From Bacillus_AD sp047238185 (GTDB taxonomy: Bacteria > Bacillota > Bacilli > Bacillales > DSM-1321), in assembly GCF_047238185.1 (NCBI RefSeq), contig NZ_JBDFMI010000006.1, forward strand, positions 992,001 through 1,056,000: a DNA stretch of 64,000 nucleotides. Reading direction: 5' to 3'. The notes beneath the pieces were generated by a model. The model did no database searches. It saw only the letters and a program-made list of their open reading frames with translations, and had not been told where the DNA came from. Of the stretch, positions 1-8,942 are shown in pieces (position 1 is the first letter of the stretch; every line of letters begins with the position of its first letter). The position numbers were made by a program, and so were the translations under genes.

Positions 1-2183
1 CGGAACAAATATATGCAGAAATGGGATTGTCTGCTGAAGAATTCGACATGGTGAAGAACATTCTTGGGCGTTTGCCGAATTATACAGAGTTAGGCTTATT
101 TTCAGTCATGTGGTCAGAGCACTGTTCTTATAAAAATTCCAAGCCTGTATTGAAAAAATTCCCTGTCACCGGTGAAAAAGTGCTGCAAGGTCCCGGAGAA
201 GGAGCTGGTATCGTTGATATCGGCGATGGGCAGGCAGTCGTGTTTAAAATTGAATCGCATAACCACCCGTCAGCCATTGAACCGTACCAAGGAGCTGCAA
301 CAGGAGTGGGCGGCATTATCCGTGATGTTTTTTCAATGGGAGCCCGTCCGATTGCCATGCTGAATTCATTGCGCTTCGGAGAATTGGATGATGCACGCGT
401 TAAATATCTATTCAAGGAAATCGTAGCAGGAATAGCCGGTTACGGGAATTGCATCGGCATTCCGACGGTAGGAGGAGAAATCCAATTTGATGATTGCTAT
501 GATGGAAATCCATTAGTCAATGCTATGTGCGTAGGATTGATCGACCATAAAGATATCAAGAAGGGCCAGGCGCACGGCGTCGGCAATACAGTCATGTATG
601 TAGGTGCAAAAACAGGGCGCGATGGCATCCATGGAGCCACATTTGCTTCCGAGGAATTGACTGAAACATCCGGCGATAACCGTCCCGCTGTCCAGGTCGG
701 CGATCCTTTTATGGAAAAACTGCTGTTGGAGGCTTGCCTTGAACTGATCCACTGTGATGCACTTGTGGGGATTCAGGATATGGGAGCTGCCGGTCTTACT
801 AGTTCCTCTGCAGAAATGGCCAGCAAAGCCGGGTCTGGGATTGAAATGAATCTGGATTTGGTGCCTCAGCGTGAAACAGGTATGACAGCATATGAAATGA
901 TGTTATCCGAATCACAAGAGCGGATGCTGATTGTAGTGACGAAAGGCCGCGAGCAGGAAATTGTCGATCTATTTTCGAAGTATGATCTTGAAGCTGTGGC
1001 AATCGGCCATGTAACGGATGATAAACAATTGCGCTTGCTCCACAACGGGAAAGTGGTGGCCGATGTGCCGGTTGATGCATTAGCTGAGGATGCTCCTGTA
1101 TATCATAAACCATCCTCAGAGCCTGATTACTATGCTAAGTTCAAAGATATGGATTTAGACACGCCTACCATTGAAGATTGCGGCGGGACTTTGAAGCAAT
1201 TGCTGTCACAGGCGACAATTGCAAGCAAGGAATGGGTATACGACCAGTACGATTATATGGTCCGCACCAATACAGTCGTAGCGCCCGGATCAGATGCGGC
1301 AGTGCTCCGTATTCGGGAGAGCAACAAAGCATTAGCGATGACCACTGACTGTAATTCACGCTATATCTATCTTGATCCGGAGGTTGGCGGAAAAATTGCC
1401 GTGGCGGAAGCGGCGCGGAATATCGTATGCTCTGGCGCTGAGCCTCTGGCTATTACTGATTGCCTGAATTTCGGAAATCCAGAGAAGCCAGATATTTTTT
1501 GGCAAATTGAAAAATCCACCGATGGCATGAGTGAAGCTTGTACTTTCCTTGGGACGCCAGTCATCGGAGGGAATGTATCACTTTATAATGAAACAAATAG
1601 TGAAGCCATCTACCCCACGCCTGTAGTCGGCATGGTTGGATTGGTGCACGATTTAGCTCATATTACAACTCAATATTTCAAGCAAGCTGGTGATGCAGTC
1701 TATATTATCGGCTCGGCCAAGCCGGAATGGGGAGGCACCGAACTGCAGAAGCTTCTTCACGGTGAGATTTTCGGGCCTGCTCCAGCAATCGACTTAACGG
1801 TTGAAGCAAAACGCCAAAACCAATTATTGAATGCGATCCGTGCAGGAATCATATCTTCTGCGCATGATGTAGCGGAGGGCGGATTAGCTGTTGCCGTTGC
1901 TGAATCATTATTCGGCGGAAAAGGATTTGGCGCCTCTTTGACAGTGCATGAAGATGCAGTAACAGAATTGTTCAGTGAAACGCAATCACGCTTTGTCGTG
2001 TCAGTTCCACAGAGCAAACGAAGCCAGTTCGAGCAGCTTGTCGAAGATGCCGAGTTCATTGGCGATGTCACAGATTCAGGAACGTTGGTTGTTATGGATG
2101 GGAAAGGCGAACAAATACTTCGAGAAGACTTGAACGAATTGGAGTCTGCCTGGAAAGGGGCAATAAGATGCTTGCTGAATTAA
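1..2183 (+). CDS. purL: Phosphoribosylformylglycinamidine synthase II, 5'-truncated by window edge
   Basis: PurL is the large catalytic subunit that, with PurS and PurQ, converts FGAR, glutamine and ATP to FGAM in cytosolic purine synthesis. The reading frame is open from base 3 through the left edge, and the residues before the first in-frame ATG (position 21) still match the family, so the true start lies outside. About 726 residues are present; B. subtilis PurL has 742, so roughly 16 are missing. The conserved WSEHCSYKNSKP segment, the glycine-rich GPGEGAG and FKIESHNHPSA motifs, and the C-terminal AIRS-like half (GGNVSLYNET) are intact. The 3' end overlaps purF by 16 bp, which indicates translational coupling. 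PurS and PurQ should lie just upstream. Confidence 0.97.
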   Translation, partial: EQIYAEMGLSAEEFDMVKNILGRLPNYTELGLFSVMWSEHCSYKNSKPVLKKFPVTGEKVLQGPGEGAGIVDIGDGQAVVFKIESHNHPSAIEPYQGAATGVGGIIRDVFSMGARPIAMLNSLRFGELDDARVKYLFKEIVAGIAGYGNCIGIPTVGGEIQFDDCYDGNPLVNAMCVGLIDHKDIKKGQAHGVGNTVMYVGAKTGRDGIHGATFASEELTETSGDNRPAVQVGDPFMEKLLLEACLELIHCDALVGIQDMGAAGLTSSSAEMASKAGSGIEMNLDLVPQRETGMTAYEMMLSESQERMLIVVTKGREQEIVDLFSKYDLEAVAIGHVTDDKQLRLLHNGKVVADVPVDALAEDAPVYHKPSSEPDYYAKFKDMDLDTPTIEDCGGTLKQLLSQATIASKEWVYDQYDYMVRTNTVVAPGSDAAVLRIRESNKALAMTTDCNSRYIYLDPEVGGKIAVAEAARNIVCSGAEPLAITDCLNFGNPEKPDIFWQIEKSTDGMSEACTFLGTPVIGGNVSLYNETNSEAIYPTPVVGMVGLVHDLAHITTQYFKQAGDAVYIIGSAKPEWGGTELQKLLHGEIFGPAPAIDLTVEAKRQNQLLNAIRAGIISSAHDVAEGGLAVAVAESLFGGKGFGASLTVHEDAVTELFSETQSRFVVSVPQSKRSQFEQLVEDAEFIGDVTDSGTLVVMDGKGEQILREDLNELESAWKGAIRCLLN

Positions 2184-3586
2184 AGGGATTGAATGAGGAA
2201 TGTGGCGTCTTTGGAGTATGGGGGCATCCTGATGCGGCCCAGATCACCTATTATGGCTTGCACAGCCTTCAGCATCGTGGACAGGAAGGCGCTGGCATGG
2301 TTCTGACAGATGGCCAGAAACTAACGGGTGTTAAAGGAGAAGGCCTTGTGACAGAGGTTTTCACAGAGGAGCGGATGAAAGGGATTTCCGGCAAAGGGGC
2401 AATCGGCCATGTTCGCTATGCGACTGCTGGAGGGGGCGGGTATGAGAATGTCCAGCCTCTCCTTTTCCATTTCCAAAATGAAAGCATGGCTCTCGCCCAT
2501 AATGGAAACCTGATCAATGCCACGCAGCTGAAGGCACAGCTTGAAGCACAGGGAAGCATTTTTCAGACAACATCCGATACGGAAGTGGTCGCCCATCTTA
2601 TCAGAAGATCAGGATTCACAAGCTTGAAAGACCGCGTCAAAAATGCACTCAGCCTGGTGAAGGGGGCATATGCTTTTACAGTCATGGGAGAAAAAGAGAT
2701 GATTGTCGCTCTTGATCCACACGGCTTGCGTCCGTTATCCCTGGCGAAATTGGGGGATGCCTATGTTGTTGCATCGGAAACATGCGCCCTTGATTTGGTT
2801 GGCGCTGAAATCATCCGCGATATTGATCCGGGGGAATTGCTGGTTATCAATGACGAGGGTGTGACAGCTGAACGCTTTGCGATATCACAGAACAGAGCGA
2901 TGTGCGCCATGGAATATGTCTATTTTTCCCGCCCAGACAGCAATATTGATGGAATCAATGTACACACGGCCAGAAAGAACATGGGCAAGAAGCTTGCGAT
3001 GGAAGCATTGATTGATGCAGATGTCGTGACAGGTGTTCCCGATTCGAGTATTTCAGCGGCAATCGGCTATGCGGAAGCATCCGGAATCCCTTATGAAATG
3101 GGCTTGATCAAAAACCGCTATGTCGGCAGAACCTTCATTCAGCCATCCCAATCTCTTCGTGAGCAAGGTGTAAAGATGAAGCTAGCTCCTGTCAGGGGAG
3201 TTGTCGAAGGGAAAAGGGTTATTATGGTCGATGACTCGATCGTAAGGGGAACGACAAGCAGACGGATCGTCACGATGCTGAAGGAAGCTGGAGCGAAGGA
3301 AGTGCATGTTGTCATATCTTCCCCGCCCATCAAGAACCCTTGTTTTTATGGAATTGATACATCAACACGTGAGGAATTAATCGCTTCCGAGAAATCAATT
3401 GAGGAAATCCGAGAGTTGATCAATGCGGATTCATTAACATTTTTAAGCGCCCAAGGAATGGTTGAAGCAATTGGTCGCCCATTTCCTGGTGAAACAGGCG
3501 GGCAATGCATGGCTTGCTTTACAGGGCATTATCCAACCGAAATTTTCGATGAGGAAACAGTGAACCGTCCGATTCCGGTATGCTGA
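2168..3586 (+). CDS. purF: Amidophosphoribosyltransferase
   Basis: PurF catalyses the first committed step of purine synthesis, PRPP plus glutamine to phosphoribosylamine. The 472-residue protein begins with an 11-residue propeptide (MLAELKGLNEE) followed by Cys12, the N-terminal nucleophile exposed by self-cleavage in the Bacillus enzyme. The PRPP-binding loop VIMVDDSIVRGTTS is present. Cysteines in the MCAMEY, PCFYGID and GQCMACF segments match the 4Fe-4S ligands of the B. subtilis enzyme, where oxidation of the cluster controls stability. The ATG start lies inside purL and needs no separate strong ribosome binding site. Confidence 0.97.
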   Translation: MLAELKGLNEECGVFGVWGHPDAAQITYYGLHSLQHRGQEGAGMVLTDGQKLTGVKGEGLVTEVFTEERMKGISGKGAIGHVRYATAGGGGYENVQPLLFHFQNESMALAHNGNLINATQLKAQLEAQGSIFQTTSDTEVVAHLIRRSGFTSLKDRVKNALSLVKGAYAFTVMGEKEMIVALDPHGLRPLSLAKLGDAYVVASETCALDLVGAEIIRDIDPGELLVINDEGVTAERFAISQNRAMCAMEYVYFSRPDSNIDGINVHTARKNMGKKLAMEALIDADVVTGVPDSSISAAIGYAEASGIPYEMGLIKNRYVGRTFIQPSQSLREQGVKMKLAPVRGVVEGKRVIMVDDSIVRGTTSRRIVTMLKEAGAKEVHVVISSPPIKNPCFYGIDTSTREELIASEKSIEEIRELINADSLTFLSAQGMVEAIGRPFPGETGGQCMACFTGHYPTEIFDEETVNRPIPVC

Positions 3587-3831
3587 TTGACATCTAAATA
3601 AAGCTGGCTCTCCAAGTGATGGTTATTTTTAGCGATCAGCCGATGAAATAATAACATCGCTCCATGGAGGCGGTCGGCCATGTGACTGTGAAAGAAACAT
3701 AGTGTATAACCGAAATTTTTCGGAAAGTATCTAAAAAAGAATGAATGTAGCAATTGGACGCGCAAAGCGATTCAGAAAGGGGAAGTGCTTTTTTGAATAC
3801 GGTTTGCGCCGATCATTTGGGAGGATCGAAA
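3587..3831 (+). other. Long purF-purM spacer with small inverted repeats
   Basis: This 245-bp spacer interrupts an otherwise tightly packed operon. It has no terminator with a T-run and no convincing ORF. It holds an inverted repeat AGCGAT/ATCGCT around 3630-3660 and a short hairpin CCGAAATTTTTCGG near 3711-3724. Upstream in-frame GTG/TTG codons could extend purM leftward. The PurM family start and the GGGAGGA ribosome binding site at about 3818 argue that this stretch is untranslated. It could be an mRNA-processing or attenuation region, but that is inference. Confidence 0.4.
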
Positions 3832-4854
3832 ATGGCGAATGCATACAAGCAGGCAGGAGTAGACATCGAGGCTGGCTATGAGGCAGTCAATAAAATGAAA
3901 AAACATGTTCAAAGAACAGTCCGGCAAGGTGTAATGAGCGGGCTTGGAGGCTTTGGAGGAATGTTTGACCTCTCTTCACTCCAACTGAAAGAGCCGGTCC
4001 TTGTTTCAGGAACAGACGGTGTGGGAACAAAGCTGATGCTGGCATTTATGATGGATAAGCATGACACAATTGGAATCGATGCTGTGGCAATGTGTGTGAA
4101 CGACATTGTTGTACAAGGGGCGGAGCCGCTTTATTTCCTTGATTACATAGCGTGCGGCAAGGCGGATCCTGATCGTATTGAGGCAATCGTCAAAGGTGTG
4201 GCAGAAGGGTGTAGCCAGGCTGGCGCCGCATTGATCGGCGGCGAAACGGCGGAAATGCCGGGGATGTATAAACAAGATGAGTATGATTTGGCTGGATTTG
4301 CGGTTGGAGCGTGCGAGAAAACGAAGCTTATTTCCGGAGCGGATATTGAAGAGGGACATGTCGTGATTGGCTTAGCGTCAAGTGGAATCCACAGCAATGG
4401 GTATTCACTTGTGCGGAAAATTTTACTGGAAGACGGCCAAAAAGATTTGGAACAATTTGAAGAACGTTTAGGCTGTACGCTCGGAGACGAACTTCTGACG
4501 CCGACCCGGATTTATGTAAAACCGATTTTATCTGTATTGAAGGAGTTCTCCATCAAGGGAATGGCCCATATTACCGGGGGAGGCTTTATCGAGAATTTGC
4601 CGCGCATGATGCCTGAAGGGCTTGGTGTTGCAATAGAAAAAGGCGCATGGCCGGTTCCGCCGATTTTCGGTATGCTGCAGGAAGAAGGACAGATACCGGA
4701 AACAGATATGTATAACATTTTCAATATGGGAATCGGAATGGCTGTCGTTGTGGAAGCAGATGATGCCGAGGCAGTTATTGCCCATTTTGAAAAATGCGGG
4801 GAAAAGGCATATTCCATTGGGCAGGTCGTATCTCAAGAAGGCGTCCAATTATGA
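3832..4854 (+). CDS. purM: Phosphoribosylformylglycinamidine cyclo-ligase
   Basis: PurM (AIR synthetase) closes the imidazole ring of FGAM using ATP. I chose the ATG at 3832 because the protein then begins MANAYKQAGVDIEAG, matching the family N terminus, and a GGGAGGA ribosome binding site precedes it. The product has 340 residues; B. subtilis PurM has 346. The motifs SGTDGVGTKL and GGETAEMPGMY of the AIRS ATP-binding fold, and the C-terminal HITGGGFIENLPRM, are intact. The stop codon overlaps the purN start in an ATGA arrangement. Confidence 0.96.
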   Translation: MANAYKQAGVDIEAGYEAVNKMKKHVQRTVRQGVMSGLGGFGGMFDLSSLQLKEPVLVSGTDGVGTKLMLAFMMDKHDTIGIDAVAMCVNDIVVQGAEPLYFLDYIACGKADPDRIEAIVKGVAEGCSQAGAALIGGETAEMPGMYKQDEYDLAGFAVGACEKTKLISGADIEEGHVVIGLASSGIHSNGYSLVRKILLEDGQKDLEQFEERLGCTLGDELLTPTRIYVKPILSVLKEFSIKGMAHITGGGFIENLPRMMPEGLGVAIEKGAWPVPPIFGMLQEEGQIPETDMYNIFNMGIGMAVVVEADDAEAVIAHFEKCGEKAYSIGQVVSQEGVQL

Positions 4855-5414
4855 AGAAAATAGCGATATTCGCTTCCGGAAGCGGCAGTAATTTTCAACG
4901 TATCGTAGAAGCTAGCAGGGAAGGCGTCCTTCAGGCGGAAATAGCGTTGCTTGTGTGTGACAGGCCGTCTGCATATGTAATGGAAAGAGCCAATACAGAA
5001 AGGATACCTGTTTTTTCGTTTGCTCCGAAAGAGTACGCCGATAAAGCGGCTTATGAACGGGATATTATGAAAGAGCTGGATGCTAGACACATCGAGTTCA
5101 TCGTGTTGGCCGGGTATATGCGTTTGATCGGCCAGACATTGCTGGGGGCTTATTCCCATCGAATAGTCAATATCCATCCATCCTTGCTTCCTTCGTTCCC
5201 TGGAAAGGATGCCATCGGGCAGGCATTTGACGCTGCCGTAAAAATAACGGGGGTCACTATCCATTATGTGGATGAAGGCATGGACACGGGCCCGATCATT
5301 GAACAAGCGGCTGTCGAGTTAAAGCCGGGTGATACGAGGGAAACATTGCAGAACCGTATCCAGGAGACGGAGCATCGTTTATATCCACAGGTTTTGCAAC
5401 AACTATTTTCATAG
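4851..5414 (+). CDS. purN: Phosphoribosylglycinamide formyltransferase
   Basis: PurN transfers a formyl group from 10-formyl-tetrahydrofolate to GAR. The ATG at 4851 overlaps the purM stop by four bases, giving a 187-residue protein beginning MKKIAIFASGSGSNFQ, the usual family start. A longer in-frame start at 4794 would lie inside purM and adds non-homologous residues. The catalytic Asn-His-Asp set is visible in INIHPSLLPSFPG and HYVDEGMDTGPII. It is followed 32 bp later by purH. Confidence 0.96.
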   Translation: MKKIAIFASGSGSNFQRIVEASREGVLQAEIALLVCDRPSAYVMERANTERIPVFSFAPKEYADKAAYERDIMKELDARHIEFIVLAGYMRLIGQTLLGAYSHRIVNIHPSLLPSFPGKDAIGQAFDAAVKITGVTIHYVDEGMDTGPIIEQAAVELKPGDTRETLQNRIQETEHRLYPQVLQQLFS

Positions 5415-5446
5415 AAACGCTTTAATTTGGAGGGGGATTACTTACA

Positions 5447-6982
5447 ATGACAAAACGCGCATTATTAAGTGTTAGTGATAAATCAGGTATTGTGGATTTT
5501 GCAAAGCAATTGAAAGAAATCGGCTTTGAGCTTGTTTCAACAGGAGGCACCAAAAAGGCGCTTCAAGATGCAGGTGTCGAGGTAACTGGTATCAGTGATA
5601 TTACAGGTTTTCCGGAAATTTTGGACGGCAGGGTCAAGACGCTTCATCCGAATGTGCATGGCGCCTTATTGTCAAAACATGGCGATGCGGGCCATAAGCA
5701 GCAAATCGAGGAGCACGGGATCGCACCGATTGAATTAGTTTGTGTAAATCTTTATCCTTTCCAGCAAACCATTGCCAAAGAAAATGTGACTGTGGATGAT
5801 GCGATTGAAAACATCGACATCGGCGGTCCGACAATGCTTCGCTCTGCGGCCAAAAACCATCAATATGTAACTGTAGTAGTTGATCCTCAAGATTACGGCA
5901 AGGTGCTGGACGAATATAATGAAAAGGGCCAGACGTCTTTTGACACGAGAAGAGCTTTGGCTGCTAAGGTATTCCGCCATACGGCTTCCTATGACAGCAT
6001 TATTTCTCAATATATGACTGAACTTGTAGGAGAAGAAAACCCTGAAAGTGTTACTTTTACATATAACCTTAAGCAAAGCCTCCGCTATGGGGAAAACCCC
6101 CATCAGCAAGCGGCATTTTATAGCAAGCCGCTCGGTTCCGCCTATTCAATCGCTCAAGCGGAACAACTTCATGGTAAAGAACTTTCCTATAATAATATCA
6201 ATGATGCAAACGCAGCGCTGCAAATTCTAAAGGAATTCAAGTTGCCTGCTGCTGTTGCGGTTAAGCACAATAATCCGTGTGGAGTAGGGACAGGGACTAC
6301 TATTTCTGAAGCTTTTGCAAAGGCGTATGAAGCAGATTCCACTTCTATCTTCGGCGGCATTGTGGCATTGAACAAAGAAGTGGATGCGACCACTGCTGAA
6401 CAACTTCATGAAATCTTCTTGGAAATTGTTATTGCGCCAAGTTATTCGCAGGAAGCGTTGGACATATTGACTGCAAAGAAAAATATCCGCCTGCTGACGA
6501 TCGATATGGATGGCCATAAAGTGAAGGAAAAAGTATTAGCGTCTGTGGAAGGCGGTTTGCTCGTTCAAGAGGCTGATTCATACACATTGGAAGATGCAAC
6601 TATTTCCGTTCCGACTAAAAGGGAGCCGACAGAGGAAGAATGGGCAGCCCTGAAATTAGGATGGAGCGTAGTCAAACATGTGAAATCCAATGCCATTGTC
6701 GTTACGGACAGCCAAATGACTCTTGGTGTAGGGGCCGGCCAGATGAACCGCGTCGGATCTGCCAAAATTGCGTTGGAGCAAGCAGGAGAAAAAGCAAAAG
6801 GAGCAGCAATGGCTTCGGATGCCTTTTTCCCGATGAATGATACAGTTCAAGCAGCAGCTGAAGCGGGCATCACCGCCATCATCCAGCCTGGCGGAAGCAT
6901 CCGTGATGAAGATTCCATCAAGGAAGCGGATAAGCATGGAATCGCTATGGTATTTACGGGAATCAGACATTTTAAGCATTAA
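5447..6982 (+). CDS. purH: Bifunctional AICAR transformylase / IMP cyclohydrolase
   Basis: PurH performs the last two steps to IMP. The 511-residue protein has an N-terminal MGS-like IMP cyclohydrolase domain (ALLSVSDKSGIV start, GGRVKTLHP-type segment, roughly residues 1-195) and a C-terminal AICAR formyltransferase domain. The latter contains LRYGENPHQ, the catalytic VKHNNPCGVG motif and the C-terminal IIQPGGSIRD. A GGAGGGGG ribosome binding site lies just before the ATG. Length and motifs are normal for Bacillaceae. Confidence 0.97.
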   Translation: MTKRALLSVSDKSGIVDFAKQLKEIGFELVSTGGTKKALQDAGVEVTGISDITGFPEILDGRVKTLHPNVHGALLSKHGDAGHKQQIEEHGIAPIELVCVNLYPFQQTIAKENVTVDDAIENIDIGGPTMLRSAAKNHQYVTVVVDPQDYGKVLDEYNEKGQTSFDTRRALAAKVFRHTASYDSIISQYMTELVGEENPESVTFTYNLKQSLRYGENPHQQAAFYSKPLGSAYSIAQAEQLHGKELSYNNINDANAALQILKEFKLPAAVAVKHNNPCGVGTGTTISEAFAKAYEADSTSIFGGIVALNKEVDATTAEQLHEIFLEIVIAPSYSQEALDILTAKKNIRLLTIDMDGHKVKEKVLASVEGGLLVQEADSYTLEDATISVPTKREPTEEEWAALKLGWSVVKHVKSNAIVVTDSQMTLGVGAGQMNRVGSAKIALEQAGEKAKGAAMASDAFFPMNDTVQAAAEAGITAIIQPGGSIRDEDSIKEADKHGIAMVFTGIRHFKH

Positions 6983-7001
6983 TAGAAGGAGGCGTTTAAA
7001 G

Positions 7002-8273
7002 ATGAATGTACTAGTTATTGGCCGGGGAGGCCGTGAACATGCAATTGCCCGGAAGTTTTCAGAAAGCAAGCAAGTACAGCACGTATTTGTAGCACCCGGC
7101 AATCCCGGGATGAAGGACGTGGCTACTCTAGTGCCGATTATGGAACAGGAACAGGAAAAACTGATCGCGTTTGCCCGCAATAATGGCGTGGAATGGACAT
7201 TTGTCGGACCTGAAACGCCTCTGTTGGACGGTATCGTCGATGCTTTTGAAGCTGCTGGCTTACGCGCTTTCGGCCCAAGCAGGCGTGCAGCCGAGATTGA
7301 GGGCAGCAAAAGCTTCGCCAAAGATTTAATGAAGAAATACGGCATTCCGACAGCTGCATATGAAACATTCTCTTCGTTTGAACAAGCAAAATCCTATGTA
7401 TTGGAAAATGGGGCGCCTATCGTGATTAAAGCGGATGGCTTGGCTGCCGGAAAAGGGGTAGTCGTAGCAATGTCAGAGGATGAAGCGTTAGCTGCCCTAA
7501 GCGATATGCTGTTAAATGAAAAATTCGGCAGTGCTTCAAAGAGTGTTGTGATCGAAGAATTTCTGGAGGGCGAAGAATTTTCGCTGCTGTCATTTGTGAA
7601 TGGGGAATATGTGTACCCGATGGAAATAGCCCAGGACCATAAAAGAGCTTTCGATGGAGATAAAGGGCCAAACACTGGAGGAATGGGGGCTTATTCGCCA
7701 GTGCCTCAAATCAGCGAAGAGATTGTACGTGAAGCCGTTAAATCAATCGTGGAGAAAACGGCTACTGCCATGATTAAAGAAGGGCGCACATTTAAGGGGA
7801 TTCTTTATGCCGGCCTGATCCTGACTGCACAAGGACCTAAGGTGATAGAATTCAATGCGCGATTCGGCGATCCTGAGACACAAGTCATCCTCCCGAGAAT
7901 GAAATCGGATTTAATTGATGTGTTGAACGCGGTTGATGCGAAGGGGGAATTTACCATTGAATGGGATAATCAATCTGCATTGGGTGTGGTCATGGCTGCG
8001 GAAGGTTATCCGGGAGTGTTTGAAAAAGGGGCGGCCATTACAGGTTTGGATGAGGTGGACCCTTCCGTCCATATCTATCACTCGGGAACATCGATCAATG
8101 GTGAAGGCACATCGACCATTCATGGCGGGAGAGTCCTTTTCTTAAGTGCAAAAGCTTCTTCACTTGAGGAAGCTCAGCAGAAGGTTTATCAAGAATTGAA
8201 GAAAATTAAGTGTGATTCGTTATATTATCGGAATGATATTGGCTATAGGGCTATTGCAGCGGGAATTCATTAA
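7002..8273 (+). CDS. purD: Phosphoribosylamine-glycine ligase
   Basis: PurD joins glycine to phosphoribosylamine with ATP. The ATG at 7002 has an AAGGAGG site before it and gives a 423-residue protein beginning MNVLVIGRGGREHA, the normal ATP-grasp GARS start. The frame is open upstream to 6837 inside purH, but those residues are not family-like. The ATP-grasp motifs IKADGLAAGKGV, GPNTGGMGAYSP and EFNARFGDPETQ are intact. This is the last gene of the operon and a strong terminator follows. Confidence 0.97.
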   Translation: MNVLVIGRGGREHAIARKFSESKQVQHVFVAPGNPGMKDVATLVPIMEQEQEKLIAFARNNGVEWTFVGPETPLLDGIVDAFEAAGLRAFGPSRRAAEIEGSKSFAKDLMKKYGIPTAAYETFSSFEQAKSYVLENGAPIVIKADGLAAGKGVVVAMSEDEALAALSDMLLNEKFGSASKSVVIEEFLEGEEFSLLSFVNGEYVYPMEIAQDHKRAFDGDKGPNTGGMGAYSPVPQISEEIVREAVKSIVEKTATAMIKEGRTFKGILYAGLILTAQGPKVIEFNARFGDPETQVILPRMKSDLIDVLNAVDAKGEFTIEWDNQSALGVVMAAEGYPGVFEKGAAITGLDEVDPSVHIYHSGTSINGEGTSTIHGGRVLFLSAKASSLEEAQQKVYQELKKIKCDSLYYRNDIGYRAIAAGIH

Positions 8274-8280
8274 ATAGTGA

Positions 8281-8319
8281 ACAAGCTCCTTCACTTTAAG
8301 CGAAGGAGCTTGTTTTTTA
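8281..8319 (+). terminator. Terminator of the purine operon
   Basis: A 12-bp perfect stem (ACAAGCTCCTTC and its complement) with a 9-nt loop is followed by TTTTTT. It directly follows purD. Confidence 0.95.
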
Positions 8320-8488
8320 TCCATCTATGGATCGATATGCCCAAAAAATAGTCCATTCCGGAACGGCAATAAAGCGGACAAGCCTAAAGATGTGGTACAC
8401 TGTTCCCTAAGAAGGCCCATTGTGGAAAAAACGCCTAAGCCATCACGCTCTTAGTCCAGTTCATTGATTTGCTAATGTGGAGATGTTT

Positions 8489-8797
8489 TCAGCTTTCTTC
8501 CTTTTCGGATGTAAAGTTAGGATGGCGGTACTCAGCCTCGGAGCCAAAATCCATTGAAACGACATCATCCATCATATCGCCGTATAGCTCCTGCCCTTTG
8601 TGGAATAGGGCTGTCAGCGGACAGTAGCGGACAATGCCTTCTGCGACCTTCATGGCAGCCATGATGACCAGGATCATATAGGAATCCTTCCAAGGTTTGC
8701 GGACGAGTTTGGCTGTCAGCCAAGCCAGCATGGATAATCCGCACGTAATGCGCAATAAAGCATTCATAGTAGATATATTTGGGCGATATTTTAACAA
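8489..8797 (-). CDS. Small DUF2892 / YgaP-TM-like membrane protein
   Basis: This encodes a 102-residue protein with two predicted membrane helices (about residues 15-55), including MNALLRITCGLSML and the CPLTALF end. That pattern is typical of the DUF2892 membrane domain found alone or beside rhodanese domains. The frame extends to a GTG at 8815, but only the TTG at 8797 has a spaced ribosome binding site (AGGGAG, 8 nt upstream). The C terminus is acidic and hydrophilic. It is transcribed opposite to its neighbours and diverges from yerA. The function is unknown; the family call is moderate. Confidence 0.7.
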   Translation of the reverse strand: MLKYRPNISTMNALLRITCGLSMLAWLTAKLVRKPWKDSYMILVIMAAMKVAEGIVRYCPLTALFHKGQELYGDMMDDVVSMDFGSEAEYRHPNFTSEKEES

Positions 8798-8942
8798 ACG
8801 TAAAACTCCCTTCACAAAATATTAACTGAAAAGTGAAAAACATTAATGTTTAAAATAACCAAATATGTTAACATTAAGACAAACTTATATTTTAGCGAAT
8901 TAATGTAGCAAATAAAGAATGAAACTGAAAAGAGGGATGTTC

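Noticed and set aside
8827..8880. Palindromes AAACATTAATGTTT and ATGTTAACAT before yerA
   Set aside because: Short, AT-only dyads are common in such AT-rich promoters and do not match the PurR box.
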